Positions 17,623-28,967 of a stretch of DNA of 64,000 bases are shown here, piece after piece. The notes below the pieces were generated by a model. It was not told the origin of the DNA. It saw only the letters and a program-made list of their open reading frames with translations, and searched no databases. This DNA is from Dietzia sp032248695 (GTDB taxonomy: Bacteria > Actinomycetota > Actinomycetes > Mycobacteriales > Mycobacteriaceae): positions 372,001-436,000 of the forward strand of contig NZ_JAVHXC010000001.1 in the NCBI RefSeq assembly GCF_032248695.1, in the 5' to 3' direction. The position numbers and the translations under genes were made by a program. Every line of letters begins with the position of its first letter. Positions within the stretch are counted from its first letter, which is position 1.

Positions 17623-18336
17623 TCAGCCCGCTGTCCGACCCGGCGCCGTCCCGTCCAGGGCCGCCCAGGCCTGCTCCGCGGCCCGCTGCTCGGCCTCCTT
17701 CTTGGTGCGGCCGGCGCCCTCGCCGAACGCGTCCTCGCCCACGAACACCACGGCCGAGAACGTCTTGTCGTGGTCCGGTCCGGTCGAGGTGATCTCGTAC
17801 CGGGCCCGGGGCCGCCCGAGCGAGGCGCATTTCTCCTGGAGGCTGGTCTTCCAGTCGAGCGCCGCTCCGAGGTGGGGCACGACCCGCAGGCGGTCGCCGA
17901 TGATCGTCTCGATCACGCCGCGGGCCGTCTCGAGCCCGTGGGTGAGGTAGACCGCCCCGAAGACCGCCTCGAGGGTGTCCGCGAGGATCGAGTGCTTGTC
18001 GCGCCCGCCGGTCAGCTCCTCCCCGCGGCCCAACCGCAGGTGGCTGCCCAGCCCGCCCTCGCCCAGCTCACGCGCGATGTCGGCGAGGACGTAGGTGTTG
18101 ACCAGGCTCGCGCGGATCTTGGCCAGGTCGCCCTCGGGCCGGTCCGGGTAGGCGGTGTAGAGGTATTCCGTGACGACGAGTTCCAGCACCGCGTCGCCGA
18201 GGAACTCCAGTCGCTCGTTGTGCGGCGCCCCGCCGTGCTCGTAGGCGTACGACCGGTGGGTCAGGGCCTGGGTCGCCAGGGCGACGGGCAGGGCCACGCC
18301 CAGGACCGTGTCCAGCGGCGAGGGCTGGTCCGTCAC
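17623..18336 (-). CDS. rnc: Ribonuclease III
   Basis: Double-strand-specific endoribonuclease for rRNA and mRNA processing. The 237-residue protein has the signature NERLEFLGDAVLELVV with catalytic acidic residues and a second acidic site DTLEAVFGAVYL. A double-stranded RNA-binding domain fills the C-terminus (DWKTSLQEKCAS to AGRTKKEAEQRAAEQAWAAL). The GTG at 18336 overlaps the DUF177 stop as GTGA. The frame is open far upstream, but those codons are antisense-like and fall inside DUF177. Confidence 0.95.
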   Translation of the reverse strand: MTDQPSPLDTVLGVALPVALATQALTHRSYAYEHGGAPHNERLEFLGDAVLELVVTEYLYTAYPDRPEGDLAKIRASLVNTYVLADIARELGEGGLGSHLRLGRGEELTGGRDKHSILADTLEAVFGAVYLTHGLETARGVIETIIGDRLRVVPHLGAALDWKTSLQEKCASLGRPRARYEITSTGPDHDKTFSAVVFVGEDAFGEGAGRTKKEAEQRAAEQAWAALDGTAPGRTAG

Positions 18337-18932
18337 GCGCGGTCCCCGTCGGTGTCGTCCGGGCCGGTGGTGCCGAACTTCTCCGCCAGGTCGGCCCAGC
18401 GCGGGTCGATCCGCCCGGTCTCCTCCCCGGAGACCCCGTCCGGGGCGGGGGTGTCCGGGTTCACGCACTCGTCGTGCCCGTAGTCCGCGCAGGTGGGCGA
18501 CATGGGGAACTCGAGCCCGAACGCGTCGACGAGGGCCGGCTCGAGGTCGATCAGGTCGCCGTCGAGCAGCCGTACCTCGTCCTCCTCCGCGCCGTCGGCC
18601 GCGGCGGTCCCGGGGGCGGCGTACATCTCGGTGAGATCCACCGCGACGTCGGTGGTGAACTCGCCGAGGCACCGCGCGCACTCGACCCGTGCGGTTCCGC
18701 TGACGGACCCCGTGACCAGCACGCCCTCGTCGACGAAGGTCATCAGCAGGTCCAGCTCGACCTCCGACCCGCTCGGGATCCGGATGAGCTCGACCCCGAT
18801 GTCGGACGGCGCCACCGCGGCGCGCTGCACGGGCTCCGTCGCGCCGGGCGTGCGGGCGAGGACGCGGCTGTCGAGGACGAGCGAATCGGCGGCCGGGCGG
18901 CCGTGGCGGGGGGTGCGGGAGGTGGAGGACAC
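18333..18932 (-). CDS. DUF177 (YceD) family protein
   Basis: 199-residue protein of the YceD/DUF177 family, which in many bacteria sits beside rpmF and affects 23S rRNA levels. It has the conserved CARCLGEF segment and a second cysteine pair (CADYGHDEC) near residue 155. The N- and C-termini are Asp/Gly/Pro-rich. No rpmF lies between it and rnc here. It overlaps rnc by GTGA and follows the SepIVA-like gene by 23 bases. Confidence 0.85.
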   Translation of the reverse strand: MSSTSRTPRHGRPAADSLVLDSRVLARTPGATEPVQRAAVAPSDIGVELIRIPSGSEVELDLLMTFVDEGVLVTGSVSGTARVECARCLGEFTTDVAVDLTEMYAAPGTAAADGAEEDEVRLLDGDLIDLEPALVDAFGLEFPMSPTCADYGHDECVNPDTPAPDGVSGEETGRIDPRWADLAEKFGTTGPDDTDGDRA

Positions 18933-18955
18933 GCCCAGCAGACTACCCGCCCGGC

Positions 18956-19747
18956 TCAGTAGTCCCCGTACCCGTCGCCGAAGCGCTCGTCGTCACGGGT
19001 GCCGCGGCGCGCGGCGGGATCCCGCCGCGCGGTGGGGGCGACGCCGTGCAGTTCCTCGCGGCCGCGGGTGACGGTGCGCAGCGTCGCGCCGAGGAACTCC
19101 TCGAAGCGGGCCATCTTCTCGTCGATGTAGGCGTCGCACTCCTCGCGCCGCCGCTCGCTCTCGGCGTGCGCGGCGTCGCGGACGCGGGCGGCCTCCTCGT
19201 CGGCGATCCGGACGACCTCCGACTCGGACAGCATGCGCTGCTGTTCCTGGCGGGCCTCGGTGATGGTGCGGTCGTAGAGGACGTTGGCCTGTTCGACCAC
19301 CCTGTCCGCCTCGGCGCGGGCGCGGGTCGTGGTGGACTCGGCGTCCCGGCGGGAGCGGTCCAGCAGCTCGGCCGCCTCGGCGCGGGCGTCGCCGACCAGG
19401 CCGTCGGCGTGGGCGGTGGCCTCGGCGACCATGCGGTCGGCGCGGGCCTTGGCGTCGGCGAGCATCGCGTCGGCGTCCTCGCGGGCCTCCCGCAGGGTGC
19501 GGTCCGCCTCGGCGTCGGCGGCGGCGACGGTCTCGCGGGCGGTGGCGTCGGCCTCAGCGAGCACGCGGTCGCGCTGGTCGAGGACGTCCTGCGCGTCGTC
19601 GAGCTCGCCCGGGAAGGAGTCGCGGATGTCGTCGAGCAACAGCAGGGACTCGTGCCGGGGCACCACGCAGTTCGCGGTCATGGGCAGACTGCGGGCGTCC
19701 TCGATCATCGCGTTCAGCTCGTCGAGGGCCTGGAACACTCGGTACAC
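18956..19747 (-). CDS. DivIVA/SepIVA-like coiled-coil protein
   Basis: 263 residues. It begins YRVFQALDELNAMIEDAR, then LLLLDDIRDSFPGELDDAQDVLDQRD, then a long Ala/Glu/Arg heptad coiled coil (about 60-215) of the DivIVA type. By sequence style and by its place before DUF177-rnc it corresponds to mycobacterial SepIVA (Rv2927c), a septum-associated growth factor. GTG 19747 is preceded by AAGGGA at about 6 bases. The tail is Arg/Asp/Gly-rich. It heads the operon running to smc. The orthology call is inference from memory of synteny. Confidence 0.8.
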   Translation of the reverse strand: MYRVFQALDELNAMIEDARSLPMTANCVVPRHESLLLLDDIRDSFPGELDDAQDVLDQRDRVLAEADATARETVAAADAEADRTLREAREDADAMLADAKARADRMVAEATAHADGLVGDARAEAAELLDRSRRDAESTTTRARAEADRVVEQANVLYDRTITEARQEQQRMLSESEVVRIADEEAARVRDAAHAESERRREECDAYIDEKMARFEEFLGATLRTVTRGREELHGVAPTARRDPAARRGTRDDERFGDGYGDY

Positions 19748-19796
19748 GCTCGTCCCTTCACCGGATCGTCACATTCGTCCCATCAGTGTGCCCCCA

Positions 19797-19831
19797 ACAC
19801 ACCGTGGCGGGGGGCTGCCCGCGCGGTGTGT
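19797..19831 (-). terminator. Terminator after coaD
   Basis: Outer stem ACACACCG/CGGTGTGT (8 bp) and inner stem GCGGG/CCCGC with a 6-base loop, 9 bases past the coaD stop. Stem strength is high and there is no T-run, as is common for actinobacterial terminators. It separates the recG-coaD operon from the sepIVA-smc operon. Confidence 0.65.
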
Positions 19832-19839
19832 CCGCGTGC

Positions 19840-20313
19840 TCAGCCCAGCCGCTCCCGCAGCGCGACGGCCACCGGACCCGGCAGCAGGTGGGAGACGTCT
19901 CCGCCCAGGCGGGTCACCTCGCGGCACAGCGACGAGGACACGAACGCCAGATCGGCCCGCGTCGGCAGGAAGACGGTGTCGATGCCGGCGATGGAGCGGT
20001 TCATGTGCGCCATCGGCAGCTCGTAGTCGTAGTCCGTGGAGTCCCGCAGACCCTTGACCACCGCGGTGGCGCCCTGCTCACGGCAGTAGTCGACCAGCAG
20101 CCCGTAGAAGCTGTCGACACGCACCCCGGGCACGTCGGCACAGACCTCGTCGATGAGGGCCTTGCGCTCGTCGATCGAGAAGGTGCCCTGCTTGTTGGGG
20201 TTGGCGACCACGCACACGATCACGTCGTCGAACAGCGCCGCCGCCCGGCGGATGATGTCGAGGTGCCCGAGGGTCACCGGGTCGAAGGAGCCTGGAACCA
20301 CGACGGTCGTCAT
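19840..20313 (-). CDS. coaD: Phosphopantetheine adenylyltransferase
   Basis: Fourth step of coenzyme A synthesis: 4'-phosphopantetheine + ATP to dephospho-CoA. The 157-residue protein matches the family. It has the nucleotidyltransferase motif GSFDPVTLGHLDII, the phosphopantetheine loop VVKGLRDSTDYDYE and the C-terminal SSSLCREV motif (family SSS.vRE). The start ATG overlaps the rsmD stop. Last gene of the operon. Confidence 0.96.
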   Translation of the reverse strand: MTTVVVPGSFDPVTLGHLDIIRRAAALFDDVIVCVVANPNKQGTFSIDERKALIDEVCADVPGVRVDSFYGLLVDYCREQGATAVVKGLRDSTDYDYELPMAHMNRSIAGIDTVFLPTRADLAFVSSSLCREVTRLGGDVSHLLPGPVAVALRERLG

Positions 20314-20897
20314 GGGGCGACCGTATCAACCGGCCGGGCCATCTCGACGGCGGTCTCCCCGTAGGTGCGCTCGAAGACGACGTCGTACCCGTCCGGCCAG
20401 CGCACGGCGGGGTCACGCCTCGAGCGCTCCCACACCACGAGGGCGTCACCGGCGAGCCAGCCCCCGGCCGTCAGCGCACGGAGGATCGGCTCGTCGAGCG
20501 CGGCGGACCTGTCGTACGGCGGGTCGGCCAACACCAGATCGAACCCGCCGGGCACGGGGCATGCGCCCTCGACCGCCGCCGGGAGCGAGGCCCGTCTCAC
20601 CGTGGTCCGGAGGGAGGGCGACGACGACGACGCCCCGGCGACGTTCTTCTTGAGGCACGCCACCGCCCGGTGGTTCTCCTCGACGAACCACGCGGTGTCC
20701 GCTCCCCTGGACAGGGCCTCGAGCCCGAGGGCGCCGGAGCCGGCGAACAGGTCGAGGACGGCGGCGCCCGCCAGGTCCACGCGGCTGTCGATGGCGCTGA
20801 ACAACGCCTCGCGGACCCGGTCGGTGGTGGGCCGCGTGCCGGCCGGCGGCACTGTGATCGACAGCCCGCGGAGGCGGCCGGAGATGATGCGGGTCAT
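20310..20897 (-). CDS. rsmD: 16S rRNA (guanine966-N2)-methyltransferase
   Basis: SAM-dependent methyltransferase for G966 of 16S rRNA. The 195-residue protein has RIISGRLRGLSI at the N-terminus, the SAM-binding VLDLFAGSGALGLEALSRGA, and the catalytic LVLADPPY motif. It starts 18 bases after recG and overlaps coaD (ATGA). The rsmD-coaD pair is widely conserved. Confidence 0.94.
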   Translation of the reverse strand: MTRIISGRLRGLSITVPPAGTRPTTDRVREALFSAIDSRVDLAGAAVLDLFAGSGALGLEALSRGADTAWFVEENHRAVACLKKNVAGASSSSPSLRTTVRRASLPAAVEGACPVPGGFDLVLADPPYDRSAALDEPILRALTAGGWLAGDALVVWERSRRDPAVRWPDGYDVVFERTYGETAVEMARPVDTVAP

Positions 20898-20915
20898 GGG
20901 GGGCTTCCCGTCGCG

Positions 20916-23182
<2,267 letters not shown>

Positions 23183-23186
<4 letters not shown>

Positions 23187-24943
23187 TCGACCCCGACGTG
23201 CGCCGACGCCCGGCCCGGCCCGGCGGCGTACCCGACCACCTCGATGTCGGGGTGGTCGCCGCGCAGGCGGGTCAGCGCGGAGTCCCTCGTCGCCTCGTCG
23301 TACTCGTCACCGAACAGCACCGTCACCAGCTCACCGCCGGAGGACAGCATCCGGTCGACCAGCGCGCAGACCGACTCGACCGGATCGGTCCCGATGAGCG
23401 CCACATCATGTCCCACGACACCGAGCAGGTCACCCGCCGAGCACCGGCCGACCAGGGTCAGCGCGTCCTGGTCCGCCCGGACCAGGTGGGCGTGCCGGGT
23501 GCCCGCCGCCGCGTCGGCCATCGAGAACCCGTCCAGGGACAGGGTGGTGGCGGGGTCGTGCACCGCGAGCGCCGCGAGCCCCTGGACGACCGAGGCGGTC
23601 GGCAGGATCAGCGCGTGGCCGACGGAGTCGCGCAGCGCCGCGTCGAGCGCGCTGATGCGGTCGCGGGACAGTTCGCCGTTCGGCAGCACGAGGAGTTCAT
23701 CGGCCTCCACGGCCAGGACCGCGTCGATCACCCCGTCCCCGTTCTCGCCGGGATCGACGGTCGCGGCGCCCGCCTCGGAGAACAGGTCCGCGAGCGGGCC
23801 GTCGGGCACCACCGCCACCACCCGCCGCACCCCGGTCTCGCCACCGGGCCCGCCCCGTCGTGCCACGGCGCCCGTGTCGCCGGCGTCACCGCCGGCGTCG
23901 CGGTACCGGTCGCCGACCGGGTCGAGCATGTCCGTGACCCTGATCTCGGTGACCCGTCCCAGCGGCAGCGCCGTCTCGATCGCCCCGCCGATGTCGTCGG
24001 TGTGCACGTGGACCGCCCACCTGGCGTTGACGTCGGTCCCGCCGTCGCCGACCACCACCACGCTGTCGCCGATCATCCGCAGCGCCGCGCGCAGTTCGTC
24101 CGCGCGCGCGTCGTCGGAGTGGGTGAGCGAGTACATGACCTCGTAGCGCGTACCGCGCCCGGCGTCCTCGGCGCCGCACGTCCCGGCCACTCCGGTCCCG
24201 GGCCGGGCGTCGTCGGAGGCCCCGACGGTCGCCGACGCGGCGACGGGATCCGGCGGCGTGAAGTAGACGGGCCGTTCGGGGGCGGCGCCCGTGAGCACCT
24301 CGACCATGGCGTCCAGCAGGACCAGCAGTCCCCGACCACCGGCGTCGACCACCCCGGCGCGGCGCAGGGCCGCCAGCTGCGAGGTGGTGCGGTCCAGGGC
24401 GTCCGCGCCGGCGTCCGCGGCGGCGCGGGCCACCTCGACGAGCGAACGGGCCGACGACCGCCCCGCCGCCGACGCGGCCTCGCGCAACACCGTGACGATG
24501 GTCCCCTCGACGGGGTCGCTCAGGGCGTGGTCGACCAGCGTGACGGCGGTGCGCAGGGCGCGACGGTAGGTGGAGGCGTCCACGACCGTGAAGGTCGCGG
24601 CCTCGCCGACCGCGCGCAGCACCTGCGACAGGATCACCCCGGAGTTGCCCCGCGCGCCGTGGACGGCCCCGTGCCCGAGTGCGACGGCGATCTCGCGGGC
24701 CCCCGCGGTCCCGCCCCCCTCGGCGATCCACGCCTGTTCGCCCTCGGCGCGGTCCACGGCGGCCCGCATCGTGTAGAGCAGGTTCGTGCCGGTGTCCGAG
24801 TCCGGCACGGGGAAGACGTTGAGAGCGTTGATCTCTTCGCGGTGGGCGGCGAGCAGCTCCACGGAGCGACGCGCCCAGGTGAGCAGGCCGTGGGCGTCGA
24901 GGGTCGACGGCCGATCCTCGACATGTGTCGACTCCTGCGTCAT
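23183..24943 (-). CDS. FakA/YloV-like DhaL-domain protein
   Basis: 586 residues. The N-terminal DhaL (dihydroxyacetone kinase phosphatase) domain shows INALNVFPVPDSDTGTN and GARGNSGVILSQ, which bind nucleotide and Mg. The middle and C-terminal parts resemble the FakA domains that contact a fatty-acid-binding partner. In Firmicutes FakA with FakB phosphorylates free fatty acids; the function in actinobacteria is less settled and no FakB (DegV) gene is visible here. Start ATG 24943 follows AGGAGG; a GTG one codon earlier is too close. It heads the operon with recG, rsmD and coaD. Confidence 0.85.
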
Positions 24944-24980
24944 CACCCCTCCTCACCACTCGCCCACCCCGGTGGTGCAC

Positions 24981-25009
24981 TTCACGTCCGGCGCCGCCAA
25001 GCCTAGTAC
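24981..25009 (+). promoter_or_regulatory. Possible promoter of the crotonase gene
   Basis: TTCACG (24981-24986), a 17-base spacer, then TAGTAC (25004-25009), within the 127-base divergent gap. The match to consensus is partial (4/6 and 3/6). The predicted mRNA would have a leader of about 55 bases with GGGAG before the ATG at 25071. Confidence 0.3.
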
Positions 25010-25070
25010 CCTCACCCCTCGACAGCCGTCCGACTAGCCGAGACGGCCGACACGACACGGGAGCACCACG

Positions 25071-25865
25071 ATGACCTTCGACCTCTCCGACACCCCGCTC
25101 GTCACGCTCGCCGACGGCGTACTCACGCTCCCGATCTCCCTCGAGGGCAAGGGCAACTCCCTCGACTCCGGGGCGGTCGACCAGGCGGCCGTCGCCCTGC
25201 GCGCCCTGCACGCGGGCGAGATCGACGCCGGGGCGGTGCTCCTGGTCGGCCTCGGGGCGAACTTCTGTGCGGGCGGCAACGTCGCGGGCTTCGCCGCGGC
25301 CGACGACCGCGGGGAGCACGTCCGCGAGCTCGCGGACCGCCTCCACGCGGTCGTCCGGCAGCTCGACGAGCTGACCGTGCCCGTCGTCGCGGCGGTCGCC
25401 GGGTGGGCGGCCGGCGCGGGGGCGTCGCTGGTCCTGGCGGCGGATTTCGCCGTGGGCGGCCCCGACACGCGCCTGCTCGCGGCGTACCCGGGCATCGGGC
25501 TGTCCCCCGACGGCGGCATGTCGTGGCGGCTGCCCCGGGCCATCGGTCAGGGCGCGGCCCGGGCGTTCCTCATCGGCAACGAGCCGATGAACGGCGAGCG
25601 CGCCCACCAACTGGGCCTGCTCACGTCCCTCGTCGAGGGCGATGTCCGCGAGGCCGCCCGCGCGCTCGCGGTGCGCCTGGCCGCCGGGCCCCGCGACGCG
25701 CATGCCGCGGCCAAGGCCCTGCTGCGCGCGTCGGAGACGGCCACGCTGGCCGAGCAGCTCGACGCCGAGCGGGACTCCATCGCACGGCTGGCGGTCTCGG
25801 CCGACGGGGTCGAGGGCGTCGACGCCTTCGTCGCCAAGCGCCGCCCGGAGTTCGGCCGGGGCTGA
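25071..25865 (+). CDS. Enoyl-CoA hydratase/isomerase family (PaaG-like)
   Basis: 264-residue crotonase-fold protein. The oxyanion-hole segments are GANFCAGGNVAGF and AGWAAGAGASLVLAADF. The usual catalytic Glu of the GGGCEL motif is replaced (GAGASLVL), while the second site reads IGLSPDGGMSWRLPR with Asp, the pattern of PaaG/ring-opened epoxide isomerases and other Delta isomerases. So isomerisation is more likely than hydration. It is a single plus-strand gene, divergent from the recG operon and convergent with ung. Confidence 0.8.
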   Translation: MTFDLSDTPLVTLADGVLTLPISLEGKGNSLDSGAVDQAAVALRALHAGEIDAGAVLLVGLGANFCAGGNVAGFAAADDRGEHVRELADRLHAVVRQLDELTVPVVAAVAGWAAGAGASLVLAADFAVGGPDTRLLAAYPGIGLSPDGGMSWRLPRAIGQGAARAFLIGNEPMNGERAHQLGLLTSLVEGDVREAARALAVRLAAGPRDAHAAAKALLRASETATLAEQLDAERDSIARLAVSADGVEGVDAFVAKRRPEFGRG

Positions 25866-25903
25866 GCCGCCGAGGCGAGGAGGAGCCAGGGCAAGGAGGC
25901 GCC

Positions 25904-25917
25904 GAGGCCCCGGCCTC
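25904..25917. terminator. Small bidirectional hairpin between crotonase gene and ung
   Basis: GAGGC/GCCTC stem with loop CCCG in the 51-base convergent gap, touching the ung stop codon. It could serve both strands. Confidence 0.35.
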
Positions 25918-26624
25918 TACGCCTGTCCCGGCTCGGCGGGCAGGCGCCAGTCGACCTCGTCCGCGCCGAGTCGACGCAGTTCGTCGTTCGTCCGACTGAA
26001 CGGCCGCGATCCGAAGAAGCCACGCGACGCCGACAGCGGTGAGGGGTGCGCCGAGGCGATCACCGGGGTGTCGCCGAGCATCGGGACGAGCGACCGGGCG
26101 TCCCGGCCCCACAGGATCGCGACCAGGGGCCGGTCGCGCTCGACGAGCGCCTCGATGGCCCGCTGGGTGATCTCCTCCCAGCCCTTGCGTCGGTGGGACG
26201 CGGGTTCGCCCGGGGCCACGGTGAGCACCCGGTTGAGCAGCAGCACGCCCGAGCGGGTCCAGGCTCCCAGGTCACCGTGCCCGGGCGGCGTCAGCCCGAG
26301 GTCGTCGCCGTACTCGCGGTAGATGTTCACCAGGCTCCTGGGCAGCGGCCGCACATCGCCCTCGACGGCGAAGCTCAACCCGACCGCGTGACCGGGCGTG
26401 GGGTACGGATCCTGGCCCACGATGAGGACACGGACCTCGTCGAACGGCTGCGTGAACGCCCGCAGGACGCGGTCCGCCGACGGCAGGAACCCGCGGCCCG
26501 CCGCGTTCTCGGCGCGCAGGAAGTCCCCCATCCGGTGGATCCGGTCCTCGACCGGGGCCAGTGCGCGCGCCCAGCCGGGGTCGAGCAGGTCGTGAAGGTG
26601 CGCAGGGGTGTCCGGGGAGGCCAC
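25917..26624 (-). CDS. ung: Uracil-DNA glycosylase (family 1)
   Basis: Removes uracil from DNA. The 235-residue protein has the catalytic water-activating motif VGQDPYPTPGHAVGLSF (Asp), the uracil-binding GVLLLN, and the minor-groove loop ASAHPSPLSASRGF (His). The GTG at 26624 starts 2 bases after the preceding stop. The longer open frame reads into the neighbour on a shadow frame and is rejected. Last gene of thiL-gammaCA-ung. Confidence 0.95.
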   Translation of the reverse strand: MASPDTPAHLHDLLDPGWARALAPVEDRIHRMGDFLRAENAAGRGFLPSADRVLRAFTQPFDEVRVLIVGQDPYPTPGHAVGLSFAVEGDVRPLPRSLVNIYREYGDDLGLTPPGHGDLGAWTRSGVLLLNRVLTVAPGEPASHRRKGWEEITQRAIEALVERDRPLVAILWGRDARSLVPMLGDTPVIASAHPSPLSASRGFFGSRPFSRTNDELRRLGADEVDWRLPAEPGQA

Positions 26625-26626
26625 GG

Positions 26627-27148
26627 TCAGTCGAGGCGACGCAGGTCGGCCCGGTACCGCATGGCGTTGTCGTGGTACATCTGCGTGTTCCCCTCCATCA
26701 TCGCCGGGTCGACCTCGTAACCGTCGCGGATCCTCGCGGGCGTGCCCATCGCCATGCGGCGGTCGGGCAGTTCGAACCGGGGCGGGACGAGGCATCCCGC
26801 GGCCACCACCGCGCCGGAGCCGATGACCGACCCGTTGAGCACGATCGAGCCCGACGAGATGAGGGTGCGGTCCCCGATGGTCGCGCCCTCGATGTGGGCG
26901 TTGTGTCCCACCACGCAGTGTTCGCCGATGACGGTGGCGTCGGTGGCGGTGCAGTGCACGATCGTCCCGTCCTGGATGTTGGACATGGCCCCGACCTCGA
27001 TGCGTCCGTAGTCCCCGCGCAGCACTGCGGTGGGCCACACCGAGACACCCGGGCCGAGGGTCACGCGCCCGATCACCACCGCGTCGGGATGGACCCACGC
27101 GTCGGGGGCGATGTCCGGTTCGAGGTCTCCGAGTGCGTAGACGGCCAT
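26627..27148 (-). CDS. Gamma-carbonic-anhydrase-like hexapeptide protein
   Basis: 173-residue left-handed beta-helix protein made of hexapeptide repeats (about 12-140) with a C-terminal helix. The zinc-site pattern of the gamma-CA/PaaY family is present: NIQDGTIVHCTA and CVVGHNAHIEGATI give three histidines. Many members bind zinc without measurable CA activity, so the activity is uncertain. It starts 9 bases after thiL and precedes ung. Confidence 0.85.
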   Translation of the reverse strand: MAVYALGDLEPDIAPDAWVHPDAVVIGRVTLGPGVSVWPTAVLRGDYGRIEVGAMSNIQDGTIVHCTATDATVIGEHCVVGHNAHIEGATIGDRTLISSGSIVLNGSVIGSGAVVAAGCLVPPRFELPDRRMAMGTPARIRDGYEVDPAMMEGNTQMYHDNAMRYRADLRRLD

Positions 27149-27157
27149 GGGCCCACC

Positions 27158-28171
27158 CTAGTTCGCGCCGCGGGCCGAGTCCCAGCCGCCGGGTGTCCTC
27201 GGCTCGCCGTCGAGGGTGACCCGTCCCGGTTCGCCGGCGTGGACGGTCCCGATCACCGTGAACCCGTCCGGCGGGGCGACCTCCGGCGGGAAGGTCGCGA
27301 GCAGTCCGTGGTCCTCGCCGCCGTCGAGGACCCAGTCGAGGGCCTGCGCCGCGGGGTCGGCGGCGCCGAGCGTCGCCGCGGCCTCCGCGAGCAGGGGGTC
27401 GACCGGCAGCGCGTCGACGGTCAGGTCGACGCCCACACCCGACGCCCGGGCCAGGCCGGACAGGTCGCGCAGCAGCCCGTCGCTGACGTCGGTGAGCGAG
27501 CGCGCGCCGGCCAGGCGGGCCGCCGTCCCCAGTCCGACGGGGGTGACGGGCACCCGGTGCGACTGCTGCAGCGGTCCGTCGGGGTGACCGGCCAGGAGCA
27601 GGGCGAGCCCGGCCGCCGAGCGACCGGGGGCGCCGGAGAGCGCGACGGTGTCCCCCGGTCGGGCGCCGTCGATGCGCAGGGGCCGGGCGCCGCGTGGGAG
27701 CGTGCCGATCGCGGTGACCCCGACGACGACGAGGTCCGCCCTCGTGAGATCACCGCCCACCACCACGGCCCCGGATCGGGCGGCCTCACCGTGGATCCCC
27801 TGCGCGAGATCCGCGATCTGCCCCATGGTCGTCCCGGCGGGCACGGCCAGGGCGACCAGCACGCGGCTGCACTCGGCGCCCATGGCCAGCACGTCGGAGA
27901 CGTTCTGGGCCACGGCCCGCCGGCCCAGGTCCGCCCACCCGGTGAGGTCCAGCCGGAAGTGGGTGCCCTCGACGAGCATGTCGGTGGTCACCACGGTCGC
28001 CTCGGCGGGGCCCAGCACGGCCGCGTCGTCCCCGTTGCCGACGGGGTCACCCGTGTCGGCCGTGCCCGGCCCGCTGAGCACGGCGAGGACCGCCGCCTCC
28101 CCCACCGCCGCGACGGTGGCGTCCCGGTCTACGTCACCCGTGTGGGCGGCGGTCGCGGCCGGGTCTGACAC
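27158..28171 (-). CDS. thiL: Thiamine-monophosphate kinase
   Basis: Last step of thiamine pyrophosphate synthesis: TMP + ATP to TPP. The 337-residue protein has GNGDDAAVL (Mg/ATP site), VVTTDMLVEGTHFRLD, and DVSDGLLRDLSGLAR with VLDGGEDHGLLAT, all PurM/ThiL-fold signatures. GTG 28171 is chosen because AAGGGG lies 8 bases upstream; a GTG at 28180 adds three residues. It opens the thiL-gammaCA-ung run. Confidence 0.93.
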   Translation of the reverse strand: MSDPAATAAHTGDVDRDATVAAVGEAAVLAVLSGPGTADTGDPVGNGDDAAVLGPAEATVVTTDMLVEGTHFRLDLTGWADLGRRAVAQNVSDVLAMGAECSRVLVALAVPAGTTMGQIADLAQGIHGEAARSGAVVVGGDLTRADLVVVGVTAIGTLPRGARPLRIDGARPGDTVALSGAPGRSAAGLALLLAGHPDGPLQQSHRVPVTPVGLGTAARLAGARSLTDVSDGLLRDLSGLARASGVGVDLTVDALPVDPLLAEAAATLGAADPAAQALDWVLDGGEDHGLLATFPPEVAPPDGFTVIGTVHAGEPGRVTLDGEPRTPGGWDSARGAN

Positions 28172-28292
28172 GGCGGCCACCCCTTTTCTCGTGGTGTCGC
28201 ACGCCGGGGTCGCCGGCGTGGGTCTGTAGCGTTGCCGTCAGGCTAGCGGCCGCGCTCCGGGGCGGCCGCCGTGGGAGGAAGGACGACGCGAC

Positions 28293-28907
28293 GTGGCTTC
28301 GAGGGATTCGGATCGGGCTGACCGGTACGACGCCGGGCCGAGGGAGCCCGGCACCGCCCCGACCGCACCGGTCTCGAGGGTCGTGGTGGCGCTCGCGGTC
28401 GTCGTCCCGCTCGTCATGCTCGCGGTGGTGTTGGTGATGGTGCGCACCATCGCCGACGAGGCGGCCGAGCAGGCCGCGAGCGAGCCCGTGGCCGCCGTGG
28501 CGATCCCCGCGCCGGACGCCGGATCGCCGGAGTGCGCGGCCCTCGTCGAGCAGCTCCCGGACTCCCTCGGCGACGCCGCGCGGGTGGCCCTCGTCGAGCC
28601 CGCGCCGGAGGGGACGGCCGCGTACCGCATGCCGGACGCCGAGCCGGTCACCGTGCGGTGCGGTCTGCCCGCCCCGCCGACGTTCACCGTGGGGGTCGGC
28701 CTGCAGGAGGTCAACGGCGTCCAGTGGTTCAACGAACCCGACCCCGACCCGGCCGTCACCGCGTCCACCTGGGTGGCGGTCGACCGCCCGCGGTACGTGG
28801 CGGTCACCCTTCCCGAGGGCAGCGGGACCGGCCCCATCCAGGACCTGTCGGACGCCATCTCCGCGGCCCTCGAGGCGGTCGAACCGGACCCCGCCCCCGT
28901 GGGTTAG
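28293..28907 (+). CDS. DUF3515 membrane-anchored protein
   Basis: 204 residues. One N-terminal transmembrane helix (about 29-50) is followed by an extracytoplasmic domain with two Cys (SPECAAL and VRCGLP) and the conserved VNGVQWF segment of DUF3515. The family is found in Mycobacteriales beside thiL and ddl (Rv2980 in M. tuberculosis, from memory). No function is known; location beside ddl hints at the cell envelope. GTG 28293 has AAGGA 9 bases upstream. Confidence 0.8.
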   Translation: MASRDSDRADRYDAGPREPGTAPTAPVSRVVVALAVVVPLVMLAVVLVMVRTIADEAAEQAASEPVAAVAIPAPDAGSPECAALVEQLPDSLGDAARVALVEPAPEGTAAYRMPDAEPVTVRCGLPAPPTFTVGVGLQEVNGVQWFNEPDPDPAVTASTWVAVDRPRYVAVTLPEGSGTGPIQDLSDAISAALEAVEPDPAPVG

Positions 28908-28935
28908 ATCCCGCCCGGATCGCGGGGGGGGGCGC

Positions 28936-28958
28936 CGGCCCGCCCCGGTGACGGGCCG
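28936..28958. terminator. Bidirectional hairpin between DUF3515 gene and ddl
   Basis: CGGCCCG (28936-28942) pairs with CGGGCCG (28952-28958), 9-base loop, in the 60-base convergent gap. A run of nine G (28924-28932) lies just before it. Confidence 0.45.
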
Positions 28959-28967
28959 AGGGCCGGG

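Noticed and set aside
18333..18336. Expected rpmF (L32) between DUF177 and rnc
   Set aside because: The two genes overlap by GTGA, so no rpmF is here. The same order exists in mycobacteria, so its absence is not unusual.
27149..27165. TAGGGT six bases before the gamma-CA start, resembling a leaderless -10
   Set aside because: The TAG is the thiL stop codon and the genes are only 9 bases apart in an operon; the match is likely coincidental.
28924..28932. Run of nine G
   Set aside because: It lies in a convergent intergenic gap next to a hairpin. With no reads to examine, slippage or assembly error cannot be argued and no gene is affected.
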